A stretch of 64,000 nt of DNA from Caprella mutica (GCA_947561585.1 CANNZV010000115.1:434001-498000); one strand, 5' to 3'. Shown: positions 34,101 to 45,880, numbered from the stretch's first letter. Notes: a model not told the origin generated them from the letters alone. A program made the numbers and translations.

Positions 34101-36679
34101 AATGTAATAGAAATTATAATTGTGAAATACTTTTTATAAGAATAATAAATCAAGATATGAATTTCATTAGATTTAGGAATAATAGAGAGATAGCATTTAA
34201 AAAACTAAAAAGAATATTCATAGCTTATTACATGCCTAGTGAAAAATATTAAAGAGTATCTTTCAAGTTACCTAGAATGGACATGTCAAGGAATCTTAGG
34301 TCACACTGTATCCACTGAGCTGGATGTAACACTGTTCTGTCATGTCCCCTACGGGGTGAGAGCATCCCCCTGTTCCCCTTAGGGGACACCATGCCATCAC
34401 TGTGTTCACTGCCTCTAGAGTCTGAGAGGATAGGGAGGGAGGTGGCAGAGTCAGCAGAAGGCGCTTCACTCATTTCTTCCATGCCAGAGTAATCCACTTC
34501 GTAATGCACATATCTGATGAAAAACACACAAAATAACAGAAATTATTCTAAACAGAACACACTAACTTCATCTAAAAAGAAAGAACCCGAAATGTTCTTT
34601 TGAACTTCGCATGGGATTCAGAATAAATGGTGTACTTTTTATTTTCAGTATAGCTAGATTATAATTAATAGCTAATATATTAACACCATTGAATTACACA
34701 TGCAATGAGCTAATCTACTAACTTCGATTCTGGTTACCACTGTTTAGAAATTTAGATTTACAACTCTGGTTACAATTAGAGACCATCAACTTATGAAACT
34801 AGCTAGTTACTCATTGGTTTGGATGCAATTTCTTAATTTCAAGGGGAGGTTAAATTCAAGAAGGATTCATTATTAGAAATCATCAAAATCCTAATATTTC
34901 TATCAATCAATATTAATCATTATCAGTCAATTATTGCAGTTCTTTATATGATTTGTTTAGGTAGTACACACACAATAACAGAGATAGAAATTGATGAGAC
35001 GCATTTAGAAGATAACAAAGTGACAGTCCCTTTCCTTCCATTGATAGAGCTCTCACAGCCATTATAATATCATTGAACCTCACCTACAAGTGTCCATGTG
35101 AAAGCAAGTGTTGAGAAAACTGCAGTCCCCCAAACTCTCATCTGTGTGCGGCTGAATTATTTTACGGAAATGCAGTTTACCGCAAGATGTTGTTTTTTTG
35201 TTGAGAGTAGCGTTGGATCCGTTAGCAGAGAGTCTGTCCTTTGATTTGATGCACTCCTCTGCAGTACCACGGGGGCAAAACTCCCTCACTTTAGCCCCCC
35301 CTTGAGACCTGAAGTGCTGAGCAAGGGACTTCTCTTTGGCAGAGGGCTTATTCAAGAGCTCCAATATCTCTTCACCCACCCTCTTATTTTCTCGTTCTCT
35401 GATACTCTGCGCTGATAACAAACTCATGACATCATCTTTCTCTTCCTCGGACTTTCTTAACAGTTTATTATCTCTTGATAAGCCATCTCTTGAATCATCT
35501 CTTTTACGCTTTTCAGAAACATTTACAGCACATTTATCTTGTTTTATTTCTAATTTTAAATTAGGAGTTATATTATTCTTATTTTCCAATTCTCCTTTCT
35601 CTTTGTTTGTTCCTGCATCTTGTAATTTTAATTTACTGAGTTCTAAGGACACAACTGTTCCAACATCATTCAAACTGAAAAGATACAAGAAATGAATAAA
35701 GAAGAAGATGACATTAGATATCTATATAGCCATAACTTAAATAATGTATGCATTATAGAAGCTATGTCAAAGGTTGAAGATTAATTAAAAAAAAAAAATA
35801 AAACTTTATCATATAAATTCTTAATGATGTTTAATCTGGTTGAAAATTCATAATTTCATATCTTATTCTAAAAAATACATGAGATATTTTAACATACATA
35901 CATGAAGCCTATTAGCATTCATATCAAGATAGCTAATAGCAATAAACAGAATGTAACTGTAGAGCTTGACTTCACCTGAGCTACAAATATTAATTATAAA
36001 AATAACTGAACTCTAAATTGAAAAATGTAGTCAGAGACTACCCACTCAGTAGCTGCACAGGTAATATCTAATCAAACTATAATAAATTCTCACCAAAGAT
36101 ATTCCTTAGAAGCAAATTTCCTGAGTAGGCCAGAGAGATGAGTAACTGCAGCAGAAGGAAGTACACCAGCAGCATTGGGAGGATAGGTGTCACTGAGCTT
36201 TGCCTTGACAGAGGCAGTGCTGAGCAGCTCTTCAATGGTAATGGGAGGGATGGCATTACTCAGTACACTCAGCAGGCATTTGTCTAACCCTGGACAAAGA
36301 GGAGTGGTGCTGCACTCTTGATCAGCTAAACATGGAATGAAAAGAGAAATCACTTATAAATGCAATAGCTAAGTAGCTAACTAATACTTACATATCTAAA
36401 TAAATATATAGAGATATATATATAAATATAACACATTTACCTACCAGTAACTGAAAGATCTGGTTTAGCCTGAGTTACAGTTGTTTCTTTAGCAGCAATA
36501 GACAAAGATGCTCCAGTGAGTGGAAAGGAAGACTGTACAGTCTTTGGTGAATGATTGCCAGAACCAGAAGTAACGGAGAGAATTGTGTCTCTCTCAGCCT
36601 TTCTGCGTTTGAGCTTCTCTCTGAAAATTTCTCTCTTATTTTTCACTAATTGAATGCTAGCCCAAGTTTCATCTCCCAT
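31101..36679 (-). CDS. METTL3: N6-adenosine-methyltransferase catalytic subunit METTL3
   Basis: METTL3, with METTL14, writes N6-methyladenosine on nuclear mRNA using S-adenosylmethionine. Eight minus-strand coding exons join in frame with GT-AG borders: 36679-36445, 36325-36094, 35674-35084, 34513-34272, 34070-33926, 32255-32108, 31803-31628 and 31200-31101, giving 1869 nt and 622 residues (human 580). The N-terminus starts [10 protein letters not shown]. Tandem CCCH zinc fingers follow, with C289, C297, C320, H324 and C340, C346, C352, H356. The methyltransferase domain carries the catalytic DPPW at residues 442-445 (exon 5), then [35 protein letters not shown] and [10 protein letters not shown]. 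The C-terminus is [11 protein letters not shown]. All key motifs are present and no break is seen. A possible 5' UTR acceptor (tttcag) precedes the ATG by about 23 bp. Intron 5 (1670 bp) holds Helitron-like repeats. Confidence 0.97.
32857..33302 (+). mobile_element. Helitron-like non-autonomous element in METTL3 intron 5
   Basis: It begins ACCTTCCCAATCTTGCGAAA followed by GGT and ends with the hairpin TGCGCTC-tacc-GAGTGCA, ten bases, then CTAG. A hairpin shortly before CTRR is the usual Helitron 3' end. Internally a sentence of about 120 bp (cattcaaccaaatt, aaatttggtg, gacgattggtc, gatcaaaggtcaa) repeats two to three times. I recall similar elements as widespread in marine invertebrates; not checked. 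Confidence 0.6.
33349..33880 (+). mobile_element. Second Helitron-like copy in METTL3 intron 5
   Basis: It starts accttcgcaaatttgcggaa followed by ggt and repeats the same internal units as 32857-33302 (attggtccatgtccagtgat, gggacgattagtcaatatcc). The 3' hairpin and CTAG end are not recognisable, so it seems truncated at about 33880, close to the exon 5 donor side. Confidence 0.6.
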
Positions 36680-36779
36680 GTTTGATTAGTGAAAATTATT
36701 ATCTGAAATTGAAATATTAAAAAAATTCAAGGGCTCCTAAGTCCTGCCTCTTGATTGTATGGATATATCCCTGTTGTTT

Positions 36780-37150
36780 ATCTCATTAGCCTAAGAGTTA
36801 TTAATCTCCCCTCTGCAGAATATGGAAGCTTTTTCCATGAGTCTCTGAAACAAAGGTGCGATCCTAAATTTAGAGATTGGGGATTGCTGAGGGAGATCTT
36901 TGTTTAATTCATATGTTATCATTGTTTGTATTAGATGAGGGAGATTTGATAAATTGGTGATTTCAGAGAGTATTTCAGTCCAAATAATTGAATCTGCTAC
37001 TGAGAGATGAGAACCTGAAAGTAACTCAACCTCCATTGAATTTCTGAGAGTCAGAGAGCCACATCATGAATTTATGCAGAGTGCAGAGTCTCTATCGTCT
37101 GACTGCCGTATCTGAATTGTGAACAGAGTCGAGTAGTTAAAGCTTGTATA
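36780..37150. repeat. Modular repeat upstream of METTL3
   Basis: The words ctgcagaatatggaagcttt, gagtctctgaaac and ctgagagatgagaacctgaa relate this block to the dispersed repeat units at 39.47 and 40.84 kb. It starts roughly 100-130 bp upstream of the METTL3 start codon, where the promoter or 5' UTR exon should be. Confidence 0.55.
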
Positions 37151-37164
37151 AAAACAACACCACC

Positions 37165-37620
37165 CATGTCTCAAAGTGTGGCAGGAAAGTTTACAGTTTA
37201 GTGAGAAAATGGATCCAGGTCACCACATTTAAAATACTTTAAAGAAGAAATTTGACTTCCTAGTGAAGATATAATAATAGAAAACATTCTTTGATTCATG
37301 ACTTCATGTCTCAACTCTCATGCATGCTTATCTCTTGAAATAGATGTGTCTAATTTTCTTAAAATTTTGAATTAATTCCCATGTTAATTTTGGCTTGACA
37401 TCTTCTAAAAATAAGCCAAATAGGCTTGGCTCAGATTTTTTGTGTAATTTTGGCTCAAAAATTGGCTTACAATATTCCAGCTTCTGAAAGCCACTGCATA
37501 ATGTGTCTCTTGCCCCGAAGAGATTTTAATTTGAGAGAGAAATACTCTCTGACTCTGAGTCAAACTCTCAGCAGCAAATTCAGAATCTCCCACAGCTAAA
37601 TTAATGGTAACATAGGAAAA
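37165..37620. repeat. Dispersed repeats (37.2-37.6 kb)
   Basis: The part 37165-37340 matches 20810-20980 (aaagtgtggcaggaaagttt, tttagtgagaaaatg, taaagaagaaatttgacttc, tagtgaagat). The rest contains the sat-like words aattaattcccatg, ctgcataatgtgtctcttg and attaatggtaacataggaaa in inverted orientation. Confidence 0.6.
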
Positions 37621-38600
37621 AGCCAGTCTGAAAAGAAGGTTTCCATACTCACAAACCCAGGATTTTTTTTACAGAAATGGGGATTTGGGAGCAGCAAATA
37701 ACAGGGGTCGATTTATTGTCGACTTTAAATGTGTGAAAATAAGTATCTTTCCATATATCGATGACTAATGAGCACTTAAATTAGATTTAAAACTAAAATT
37801 GGGGACTCAGCTTTAACTATATTGAAGTTTGAACAACATTTTGCTGAGATCAGTCATCAGTGTTGCCAGATGTGTGGCACCACAAAAATTCAGAGACTAT
37901 TTATTTATCATTTTAGGTTTTCAGTATTGTTTTTCATCTTCAGTACCTATCCATTTAATTAGAATGAAAACTGAAAATCATAAAACTGCTTTTTGAAGAA
38001 GTGAAGATTTTATAATCTCTCAATCTGGCAACACAGGCTGAGAAAATATTTACTCAAGCATGTTGCAAATACATTGAATATAGACCATTCTGCTTTAGTT
38101 CCCTCATTAATTATAACTTATTGGTAGCTGGTACAGAAAGAAAATTTAGCTCTGACCGTTATATTCATTATATATATACCTATATATTCAACATTGTGCA
38201 GGCTAAGATCAGTGTTACCAGACGTGTGGCATGACAAAATTCAGTGTCTATTTATTTATTATTTTAGGTTTTCAATTTTGTTTTTGATCATCAGTATACA
38301 TTTAATTAGAAAGAAATATTGTTTGAAATGAAAAGAAAAACCCTGAAAATCATTAAAAAAATTTTTTGAAGGAGTGTGACAATTTTCTAATCTCTAAATC
38401 TGGCAACCTGGCTGAGAAAATATTTAATCAATATAGACCATTGAATATAGTAAGATATCTGCTTTAGTTCTCCTTATTAGTTTAAAGTTATTGGTAATTG
38501 ACAGTTAATACATATACACATTATAACAGTTTGTATCTTTAATGTACATTTGTAATATATGACATAACGGTATGCCTCTCTCTGATTGGCTTATACTCGC
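37621..38600. repeat. Direct repeat pair in AT-rich spacer
   Basis: Two related blocks of about 250 bp, 37850-38130 and 38205-38500, share gagatcagtcatcagtgttg/aagatcagtgttaccagacg, tttatttattattttaggtt, tctggcaacctggctgagaa and aatatagaccatt. They look like a degenerate tandem duplication of about 360-bp period. No gene is recognised. Confidence 0.6.
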
Positions 38601-38609
38601 TCTCACTTG

Positions 38610-39120
38610 ATTATTCACTGGTGTTCAAATAGCAGTGAAACATCGGAACAAGTAAAGATAATGGAACAGAGTCCGTTAACTTAACTTGATTAAATTCTGG
38701 TCCGTAATGTTTACTAGGTTCATTTGTGGTTCGTTAACTTTACTTGGTTAACTTACTAAATATTTGACCAATAATTGGAATAAGAAAATAATTTTGGAAT
38801 CATGGATAGTTGGATACCACATTGAAGGATTTAAGCAGAAGTTTTTTCCATATTTTTTACTACTTGTTCTTCACAACTTCAAAATGGATCACATTTTTTT
38901 ATCAATTCTTTCAATTAATAAAATAAGCAAAAATAATGTATAATCATTAATATTATCATTTCTATTTTCTAAGGATGTATATTTATAAAATATTAAAAAT
39001 AGTACTAAGAAAAATACTTTTAAAACTAAAAAAAATTTTCTAGTCCAGTATCTTTAATTAATTAATTTCTGGTCCGTTATCTTTACTAGCTCAATTTTTG
39101 GTCCATTATCTTTACCCAGT
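38610..39120. mobile_element. Foldback-like element with GGTCCGTTATCTTTACT units
   Basis: The left side (38650-38760) and right side (39040-39115) carry variants of a 28-30-bp unit, ggtccgttatctttactagc followed by tcaatttct, partly in opposite orientations (agtaaagataatggaacaga at 38651). The AT-rich interior has no ORF. A related three-unit block is at 39735-39835. Boundaries and target duplication are not resolved. Confidence 0.45.
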
Positions 39121-39900
39121 CTGCAGAACATGGGACATTTTTAACATATTCTGTGCGAACAATCCTTAATTTCCTCCTATATTTCCAGTCTGCAGTATAT
39201 GGGAGATATATATTTGGGATTTCTCTCCGAACAATTTTGAATTAATTCCTATATTTACATTAATTTTGCTACGAACACTTCTGAATTAATTCCTATATTT
39301 ACATAAATTTTGCTACGAACAGAATAAGAGATCTCTACGAACACTTTACCAGTTTCTGCAGACTGGCTATATTTACATGTATGTATTTTACTGAGAACAG
39401 TCAACAGAAGCCAAAATAGAGAATTTCTTGGAGAACACTTTACCAGTTCCTGCAAGTGCAGTCTGGCCAGTCTGCAGAATATGGAACATTTTTCCAAGAC
39501 TCTCTGCGGGAGTTTTTGATTAAATTTTAGAAATTTGAGATCTCTGCGAGAGATCTTGAATTAATTCCTATGCTACCATTAATTTAGCTGCGGGAGATTT
39601 TGAATTAATTCCTATGTTACCATTAATTTAGCTGCGGGAGATTCTGAATCTGCAACTGAGAGTCAGAGAATAACTGACTCTCGAATTAAAATCTCTGCGG
39701 GAGAAGAGACACATTCTGCAGACTGGCAGTCTGGATCTTTACTTGCTTTATTTCTGGTCCGTTATGGCGTTATCTTTACCAGCTTCATTTCTGGTCCGTT
39801 ATCTTTACTTGATCCGTTATCTTTACTTGCTCCAGACTCCAGTCTGTATTTGGTGCAGAAAATTCCACTGACTTTTTGAAAAGGCTGAAAAAATGCACCA
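39121..39900. repeat. Modular repeat block (39.1-39.9 kb)
   Basis: Short sentences recur in tandem: tgctacgaacacttctgaat/aattcctatatttacat (two or three times, 39220-39340), then gctgcgggagattttgaatt followed by aattcctatgttaccattaa (two times, 39540-39650). A 200-bp segment (39470-39680) is repeated almost identically at 40838-41040. Three ggtccgttatctttact units lie at 39735-39835. No coding sequence. Confidence 0.7.
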
Positions 39901-39909
39901 TTAATTTCC

Positions 39910-40790
39910 GGTTCATACAATTACCGGAACGGACCATGAATTACCGGAACGGACCATGAATTACCGGAACGGAGTTGTTTTATTGAGAAAAATCCTTGTT
40001 AAGTCATTTAGGTATACATTAGGTCTATTTATGTTCCAATTGATGTCATATTTTACCATTTTATACTCATTTCTGTTCGTATATTCGCTACCAAACATCT
40101 GAAACATAGACAGAAAATTGACATGACATGACATGATAACTTAGATAATCCGTGATTCCGTGTTATAGGTTTAAAATATTTTTGTTTCATTTTATGTTAT
40201 GTATATTAAGTAAGTATATATTAATATACATATGTACAGTATATGTATATTAAGTAAGTCATGGTCATCATAACTTCAATGCGACAGATAGCAGTTATGA
40301 ATTTACCTACTACTCGATTAAAAACGAACCAAATTTGTATATGTTGCATAAAATCAAAAAATCCTGATTAATAGAATATCAACACATACTAGTAATGGAT
40401 ACACAAAATAGAACCCAAATACTTCTCATTAAAACTATAATATGGAATCCAATATTAAAATTACTTTAGTTTCCCCTCAAAATATTTTCTTAGAAAGATT
40501 ATGCAAAGAAAACGAATTTCAGCATATACCCTTGTAAAGTTTATAACTATGTTGCAGATGTTTGGTAGCGAATATACGAGCAGAAATGACTATAAAATGG
40601 TAAAATATGATATCAATTGGAACATAAATAGACCTAATGTAGGTATACCTATATGACTTACCAAGGACTATTTCTCAATAAAACAACTCCGTTCCGGTAA
40701 TTCATGGTCCGTTCCGGTAATTCATGTTCCGTACCGGTAATTCATGTTCCGTTCCGGTAATTCATGGTCCGTTCCGGTAATTGTATGGAC
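39910..40790. mobile_element. Foldback element FB2 with 20-bp tandem-repeat arms
   Basis: Inverted arms of roughly 190-230 bp start with tandem copies of GGAACGGACCATGAATTACC (three on the left, five on the right) and continue into unique inverted sequence (tttattgagaaa, gtctatttatgttccaattg, attcgctaccaaacatctg). The centre is AT-rich. The flanks show a 12-bp duplication CCATTAATTTCC (39898-39909 and 40791-40802). A right-end fragment of the same family sits at 41484-41517 (gttccggtaattcatggtcc, gttccggtaattgta). Confidence 0.88.
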
Positions 40791-40802
40791 CCATTAATTT
40801 CC

Positions 40803-41640
40803 AGTAATTTGGCTGATCCACCAACATTTTAGTCCCAGTCTGCAGAATATGGAACATTTTTCCAAGACTCTCTGCGGGAGTTTTTGATTGAATTTTAGAA
40901 ATTGGAGATCTCTGCGGGAGATCTTTAATTAATTCCTATGTTACCATTAATTTAGCTGCGGGAGATTTTGAATTAATTCCTATGTTACCATTAATTTAGC
41001 TGCGGGAGATTCTGAATCTGCTGCTGAGAGTCAGAGAGCCAAGTAAAATTGTATGTCTCATAAACTCACCATTTGTCTCTCCAGCTCTCTCCAAAATTCA
41101 ACAAATTCTCTCCAAAATGATCAAATTATCATTAATTCTCTCCAAAATAACATTGTAGCATAGGAGAAAAATAGAAAAAACTCGCCATTTGCAATTGAAG
41201 AGCTCAAAATAACTGTCACAAACTCGCCATTGAAATGGCGAGTTTGGACATGCTTTATTACTTGGTCAGAGAGTAGCCCTTTCTCAAATTAAAGTCTCTG
41301 CGGGAGCAGAGACACATTCTGCAGACTGGCATTTTACCCATTTAACGACCAAAAATTAATGGTAACATAGGAATAACCGAATAAATAGCTAAAAATCCAC
41401 CCACATTGCCAGAATATTATTTTCAATGTAAAAAAATTCAACCGACAGGTCGGTGAAATTTACCATGAAATACAATCTGGCGTTCCGGTAATTCATGGTC
41501 CGTTCCGGTAATTGTAGGTATAAACCGTAAACATAGGAGGAAATTGAGGTTTGATTGTTTGCACAGAAAATGTTAAAAATGTTCCATATTATCATTCTGC
41601 AGACTGGCTTTTGCAGACTGGCCCGATATACATATATTTT
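40803..41640. repeat. Modular repeat block (40.8-41.6 kb)
   Basis: It contains the 200-bp repeat of 39470-39680 (40838-41040), several ctctccaaaat words, an inverted pair aactcgccatt/aatggcgagtt (41190-41250), the phrase gcagactggc three times, and a fragment of FB2 at 41484-41517. The short ORF on the minus strand at 41389-41595 is not convincing. Confidence 0.65.
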
Positions 41641-41761
41641 ATGTTAATTTGTTAAATCAGTAATAAATTACAAAAGTGTCAGACTACTGTCTACTGGGGC
41701 TTCGAACTAATGGGGCGTCGGACTAATGAATAGTAACCGGTACGGCCGGTACCTTAACTTA

Positions 41762-42206
41762 TGGTGCGTTCCCGTGATGAAGAACTTGAAGGACGTCCCT
41801 CAATTCTACGAGAACAAACCGTTCCCGTGATGAAGAACGTTCGTCAAGTTCGTGGAACTCGACGACACGGTAGGTAGTACGTCGAGCTGTCCCTCTTGGC
41901 AGCCGTGACGTCACAAACGTAAACAAACAAACGAATAGGGCGGGAGAAACACCTGTTCTTATTTGTAAATTAATAAAATTTATAATTGACATAATATACA
42001 TGTCTTGAGATTAATTGATAATTAATTAAACCAACCAAACCAAATTATTGATTGTTAATATCCCTAATTAATTAGTGATATTAATTCCTATACCACGGAA
42101 TCGTACACATTGAAGTGGTTGCACGGGAACGCTAACCGAGGGACCGTACTTCGTACCTTGAACTTGAAGGAACGTTCTTCGAGTTCTTCATCACGGGAAC
42201 GCACCT
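41762..42206. mobile_element. Harbinger-like MITE
   Basis: A 445-bp element with ends TGGTGCGTTCCCGTGATGAA and the inverse, ttcatcacgggaacgcacct, flanked by TTA on both sides (41759-41761 and 42207-42209). A 3-bp TTA duplication with G-rich ends suggests PIF/Harbinger. Internally gttcccgtgatgaagaac occurs twice at the left. No coding capacity. Confidence 0.8.
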
Positions 42207-42789
42207 TTAGTACCTACCTATGGCAAATTGGCAATAGGCTATATGCGTCTTAAATTCACCCAAAATAATCAGACTACATGTTACAGTTAATTGGTCCCCC
42301 AGTATCGCTTCAATATCAACATTGATTTCCCTTTAAAAACATCTTTATTAACCAATAAGAAAACTCCAAAAAAAGTAAAAACAAACACGGAGACTATTTT
42401 TCTGAAAGACTGCAATAAAATTTAAAATGCGGATGAACGTATTTTTCAGATTTTTCAGTATTTGGGTACATATTAAATGGTTTTCAATGCTTTAATTCGT
42501 TCTACGTTCTTCTATAAACATGTATGTTTACGTGTCCCTTTAATTTTACGACTTTTGTTTGATTGAACCCTGCACTACGTAATATTTTACCATAAACCTA
42601 GTACCTACCCCGAGTGAGTCACTGCGCTATACCAAAGATGGCGAGAGTCTCTAGGTCTTAATTCCTCTGACTTCTCTGGCTCCATTTCGGTCACTGAATC
42701 ATTTATGCTATGCCATAAACCTTTCATTTCACATGTCTAATCATTTCTTTTCTTTTTCCACATCTGATACCTTAATATCAGTTTTACAT
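42207..42789. other. Spacer before the 19.8-kb inverted-repeat unit
   Basis: No gene is recognised. A promoter-like CAAAGATGGCGAGAG (about 42636) resembles a YY1-type motif, but the ATG there opens only seven codons. Confidence 0.3.
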
Positions 42790-43090
42790 CCCAGTAAACA
42801 TTACAATGTTGGGCCACCGTTGACCCGATACAAAACGAAACTTTAGGCCTACGTTGTCTTACCGATCTCGATGTATTGGGCCAGCACAGGCCCGACGTTG
42901 ACCCACCTCACGGATGTCCATCAACCCAAAACAGTAAAGCAATTACGTATAACCGACTTGTTCTAATGTTTGGCCAGTGCAAATCCGACGTTTTGTCAAA
43001 TCAAATAATGACGGCAATACTTAATGTTGCCGATGTTATGCATGTCTATGGCCATTGCTATTTTTATATTAGATGTGTATTAGATTAAGC

Positions 43091-43842
43091 TATACAGAAC
43101 ACGTTAAGACAACAGTTAGGGGAGGATAATCATCAATGGGACACTGGGAACAATGGGACATGCTGAATAACTTTTTTATTTGTGGGTAATTTGTAACAAA
43201 ATATTAGTGGTAAATTAGGCATACTTCAGTGCATTCACTTGCATTGCATTCAGCGGTTGGGATGCAGTCTGCTCTGTGTAAAAGCGAAAACGTGTTTTAG
43301 AGGTGGGAAAACTAAATTTTTCGTACTTTATTCAATTGTTATAAATCTGTTTATTTAACATATAATGCTTACGGTACTTTCACATAATGTTAAGTAATGT
43401 GTAAAATATGATCATTTGAAAGGATTGCCTTTATACTTTTGTAGTTGAGCTGCTATACCCATATGTTTTCAAAATGACGTCATGGTGATCATTGGGACAG
43501 AAAATTCGGTTAACAATGGGACAGTGCCCTATTGTCAACCAAACTGTCTAGTTACTCCATATGAATCAATAAATATCTATTTTTGATACAATAACGTGAA
43601 CTGTAGCTTCATGGCTTCTTGTAGAAACAGAGCTTCCAGCTGAAGCGGGACTTTCGACCATGTTCAAGGGCTTTAGCAATCTGAGGTCATCACAAAGCAC
43701 TGCATAGAAAACAAATTTCACTAATAAAAGAAAAAGACGCAGCATGATTGCAACGGATACACCAGAGAAAGAAGAGCTTCTTGTTGGTGCCACTAAGGAT
43801 ACGGCCTTCGAAATCACTTCATAAAGTATCCGCCGTAGATCC
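43091..43842. other. Interior of the inverted-repeat unit, left
   Basis: Contains repeated caatgggaca words (43133-43520) and a short minus ORF (43566-43817) plus an overlapping plus ORF ending in a stop at 43821, none with a recognisable domain. May be remnant coding sequence of the outer element. Confidence 0.3.
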
Positions 43843-43925
43843 TTGCAAACATTTCCACATGGTTATAATATGGCAATACGTTTTTAAGATGTATCATCCA
43901 CATTGAAACAACCTAAACACTAAAA

Positions 43926-44630
43926 TAACAGATGTTAACCATGTGTAAATTACCACATCAAAACCATGCACATGTCAATGACCATTTCAATAACAGAAGT
44001 TAACCATGTGTAATTTACCACATTACAACCACATGTCAATGACCATTTCAATAAAAGATGTTAACCATGTGTAATTAACCACATTGAAACCACATGTCAA
44101 TTACCATTTCAATAACAGATGTTAACCATGTGTAATTTACCATATTAAAACCACATGTCAATTACCATTTCATAACAGATGTTAACCATGTGTAATTTAC
44201 CACATTGAAACCACATGTCAATTGCCATTTCAATAACAGATGTTAACCATGTGTAATATACCACATTAAAACCACATGTCAATGACCATTTCAATAACAG
44301 ATGTTAACCATGTGGTTACGCAATATCATAACCACATGTTTAAAACCATACTGAAACCATATGTTTTAGATATTTAATTATAAACATATAACATGGTAAT
44401 TGGCATGTGTTTGTAATATGGTAAATTACACATGGTTAACATCTGTTATTGAAATGGTAATTGGCATGTGGTTGTAATGTGGTAAATTACACAGGGTTAA
44501 CATCTGTTATTGAAATGGTTATTGACATGTGGTTGTAATGTGGTAAATTACACATGGTTAACATCTGTTATTGAAATGGCAATTGGCATGTGGTTGTAAT
44601 GTGGTAAATTACACATGGTTAACATCTGTT
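43926..44630. repeat. Palindromic array of 61-bp units
   Basis: Seven direct copies of a unit with aacagatgttaaccatgtgt, aatttaccaca, aaaccacatgtcaatgacca run to about 44320. After a short centre, four copies run in reverse complement (44390-44630: gtaaattacacatggttaac, atctgttattgaaatggtaa). The two halves could fold into a hairpin of more than 200 bp. Confidence 0.93.
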
Positions 44631-44689
44631 ACTTTTGAACTCTAAATACAATTATGTGAAAGAGGTCGATCAATCTATTTATTGTATAA

Positions 44690-44960
44690 TTACAGTAGAA
44701 CTCCACTATAGTCAACTCCTGTATAGTGAACCATCCTGTTTAGTAGAACCCTGTTTGGCAAACTAACTTATATAGTGAAAATATTTAATTTAGTTTGCCA
44801 CAAATTGCCTTGTTTTCTATGAATATCTATATAGTAAATTAGTTGTATTCCACGAAAATTCTTCCAGTATAAATTTTCTCTAATGAAATCATGTTTAGTG
44901 ATCCGTTCTGATATTTAGAGTTCTGAGAAATTAAATACACTGAATACTGACTATATTTGA
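44690..44960 (+). mobile_element. pogo-like end fragment
   Basis: tacagtagaactccactata, gtgaaccatcctg and fagments such as tagtttgccacaaat match the region 22200-22460 in reverse complement (ccaggatggttcactataca; gtggcaaactaaactaaat). It is a second copy of the pogo-type MITE or end, truncated. Confidence 0.6.
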
Positions 44961-45803
44961 AAAAGAAAGAAAATATTTTATGTAGTCTCCCATGATAATG
45001 CTAGTTTTCTATACAACTCTTATATCATGGGCAAATGCAGCACTCATTGCTATTTTGGCACTCAGAGCGGCACTCGTGCCCACCAGAGAAAAGGTGCTTT
45101 ATTTTCTTCCAAAGAAAATTTAGAATATTTAGCCCTGACTGCTTTATAAATTACAAGGATTTATAATATAAAAGAGGATGGTAAACTAGTTGAAGAACAG
45201 AATATTTGTAATTACCTTGATACTTTGATAGTCAGTTTTATACGTTAATAAGGTATTTTTTGTTTATTGTTAAAGTAGTGCCGGTGTTTAAAAATTTTAC
45301 TTCTGACTCTTTTTATCTAGATCAGTTATTCTTACACTGGTAAGAATTTGTGCAATCATTTTTAATTCCTTTTTTTAATAAGTTGGGAAGCTATTGTCAT
45401 TTATCCAGTGATTTTATGAATTAATTATTAAATTTTTATTACTTGAATGTAAAACAACTTATTTTTGTTTTTATTGTGAAAAAAAGAAAAGTATAATTAT
45501 GTATCATTCATTAATTGCCTTTAATTCAAATAATAAATATACTACAAATATTTATGTTCCAAATATGTACGATTGTACGATGTACGTACTTCAATAAAAT
45601 CTATCCCCCCTCCTCTCATTTTAATTACTCAGTATCCCCTGCAATTTAAAAAACGAAAAGAAAATGGTAACGGCACTGCTATTCCATATTTAGGCACTGA
45701 AAAACACAACATGTGCCCACCCCTGCTCTAAAGTGAAGTAAATCATCTAAAGTGAATATAAATTTATCAATAATAACTTTAAAAAGCTACTTCTATCATG
45801 TCC

Positions 45804-45880
45804 AGGATGGCTCAGTGGATATGTCGCAGACTCAAAACAACACCAAACAACAGGGACCTCAGTTCGATTCTGGAAACACC
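45804..45880 (+). repeat. tRNA-derived sequence (SINE head or tRNA pseudogene)
   Basis: The sequence has an A box-like TGGCTCAGTGG (45808-45818) and a B box-like AGTTCGATTCT (45861-45871) about 43 bp apart, as in RNA polymerase III promoters of tRNA genes. The acceptor stem halves do not pair convincingly and the anticodon arm is unclear, so it is not called as a tRNA gene. An AT-rich tail follows. Confidence 0.5.

Noticed and set aside
35336..35695. 119-codon plus ORF
   Set aside because: Antisense of METTL3 exon 3.
45804..45880. Functional tRNA gene
   Set aside because: A and B boxes are present, but acceptor and anticodon stems do not pair convincingly.
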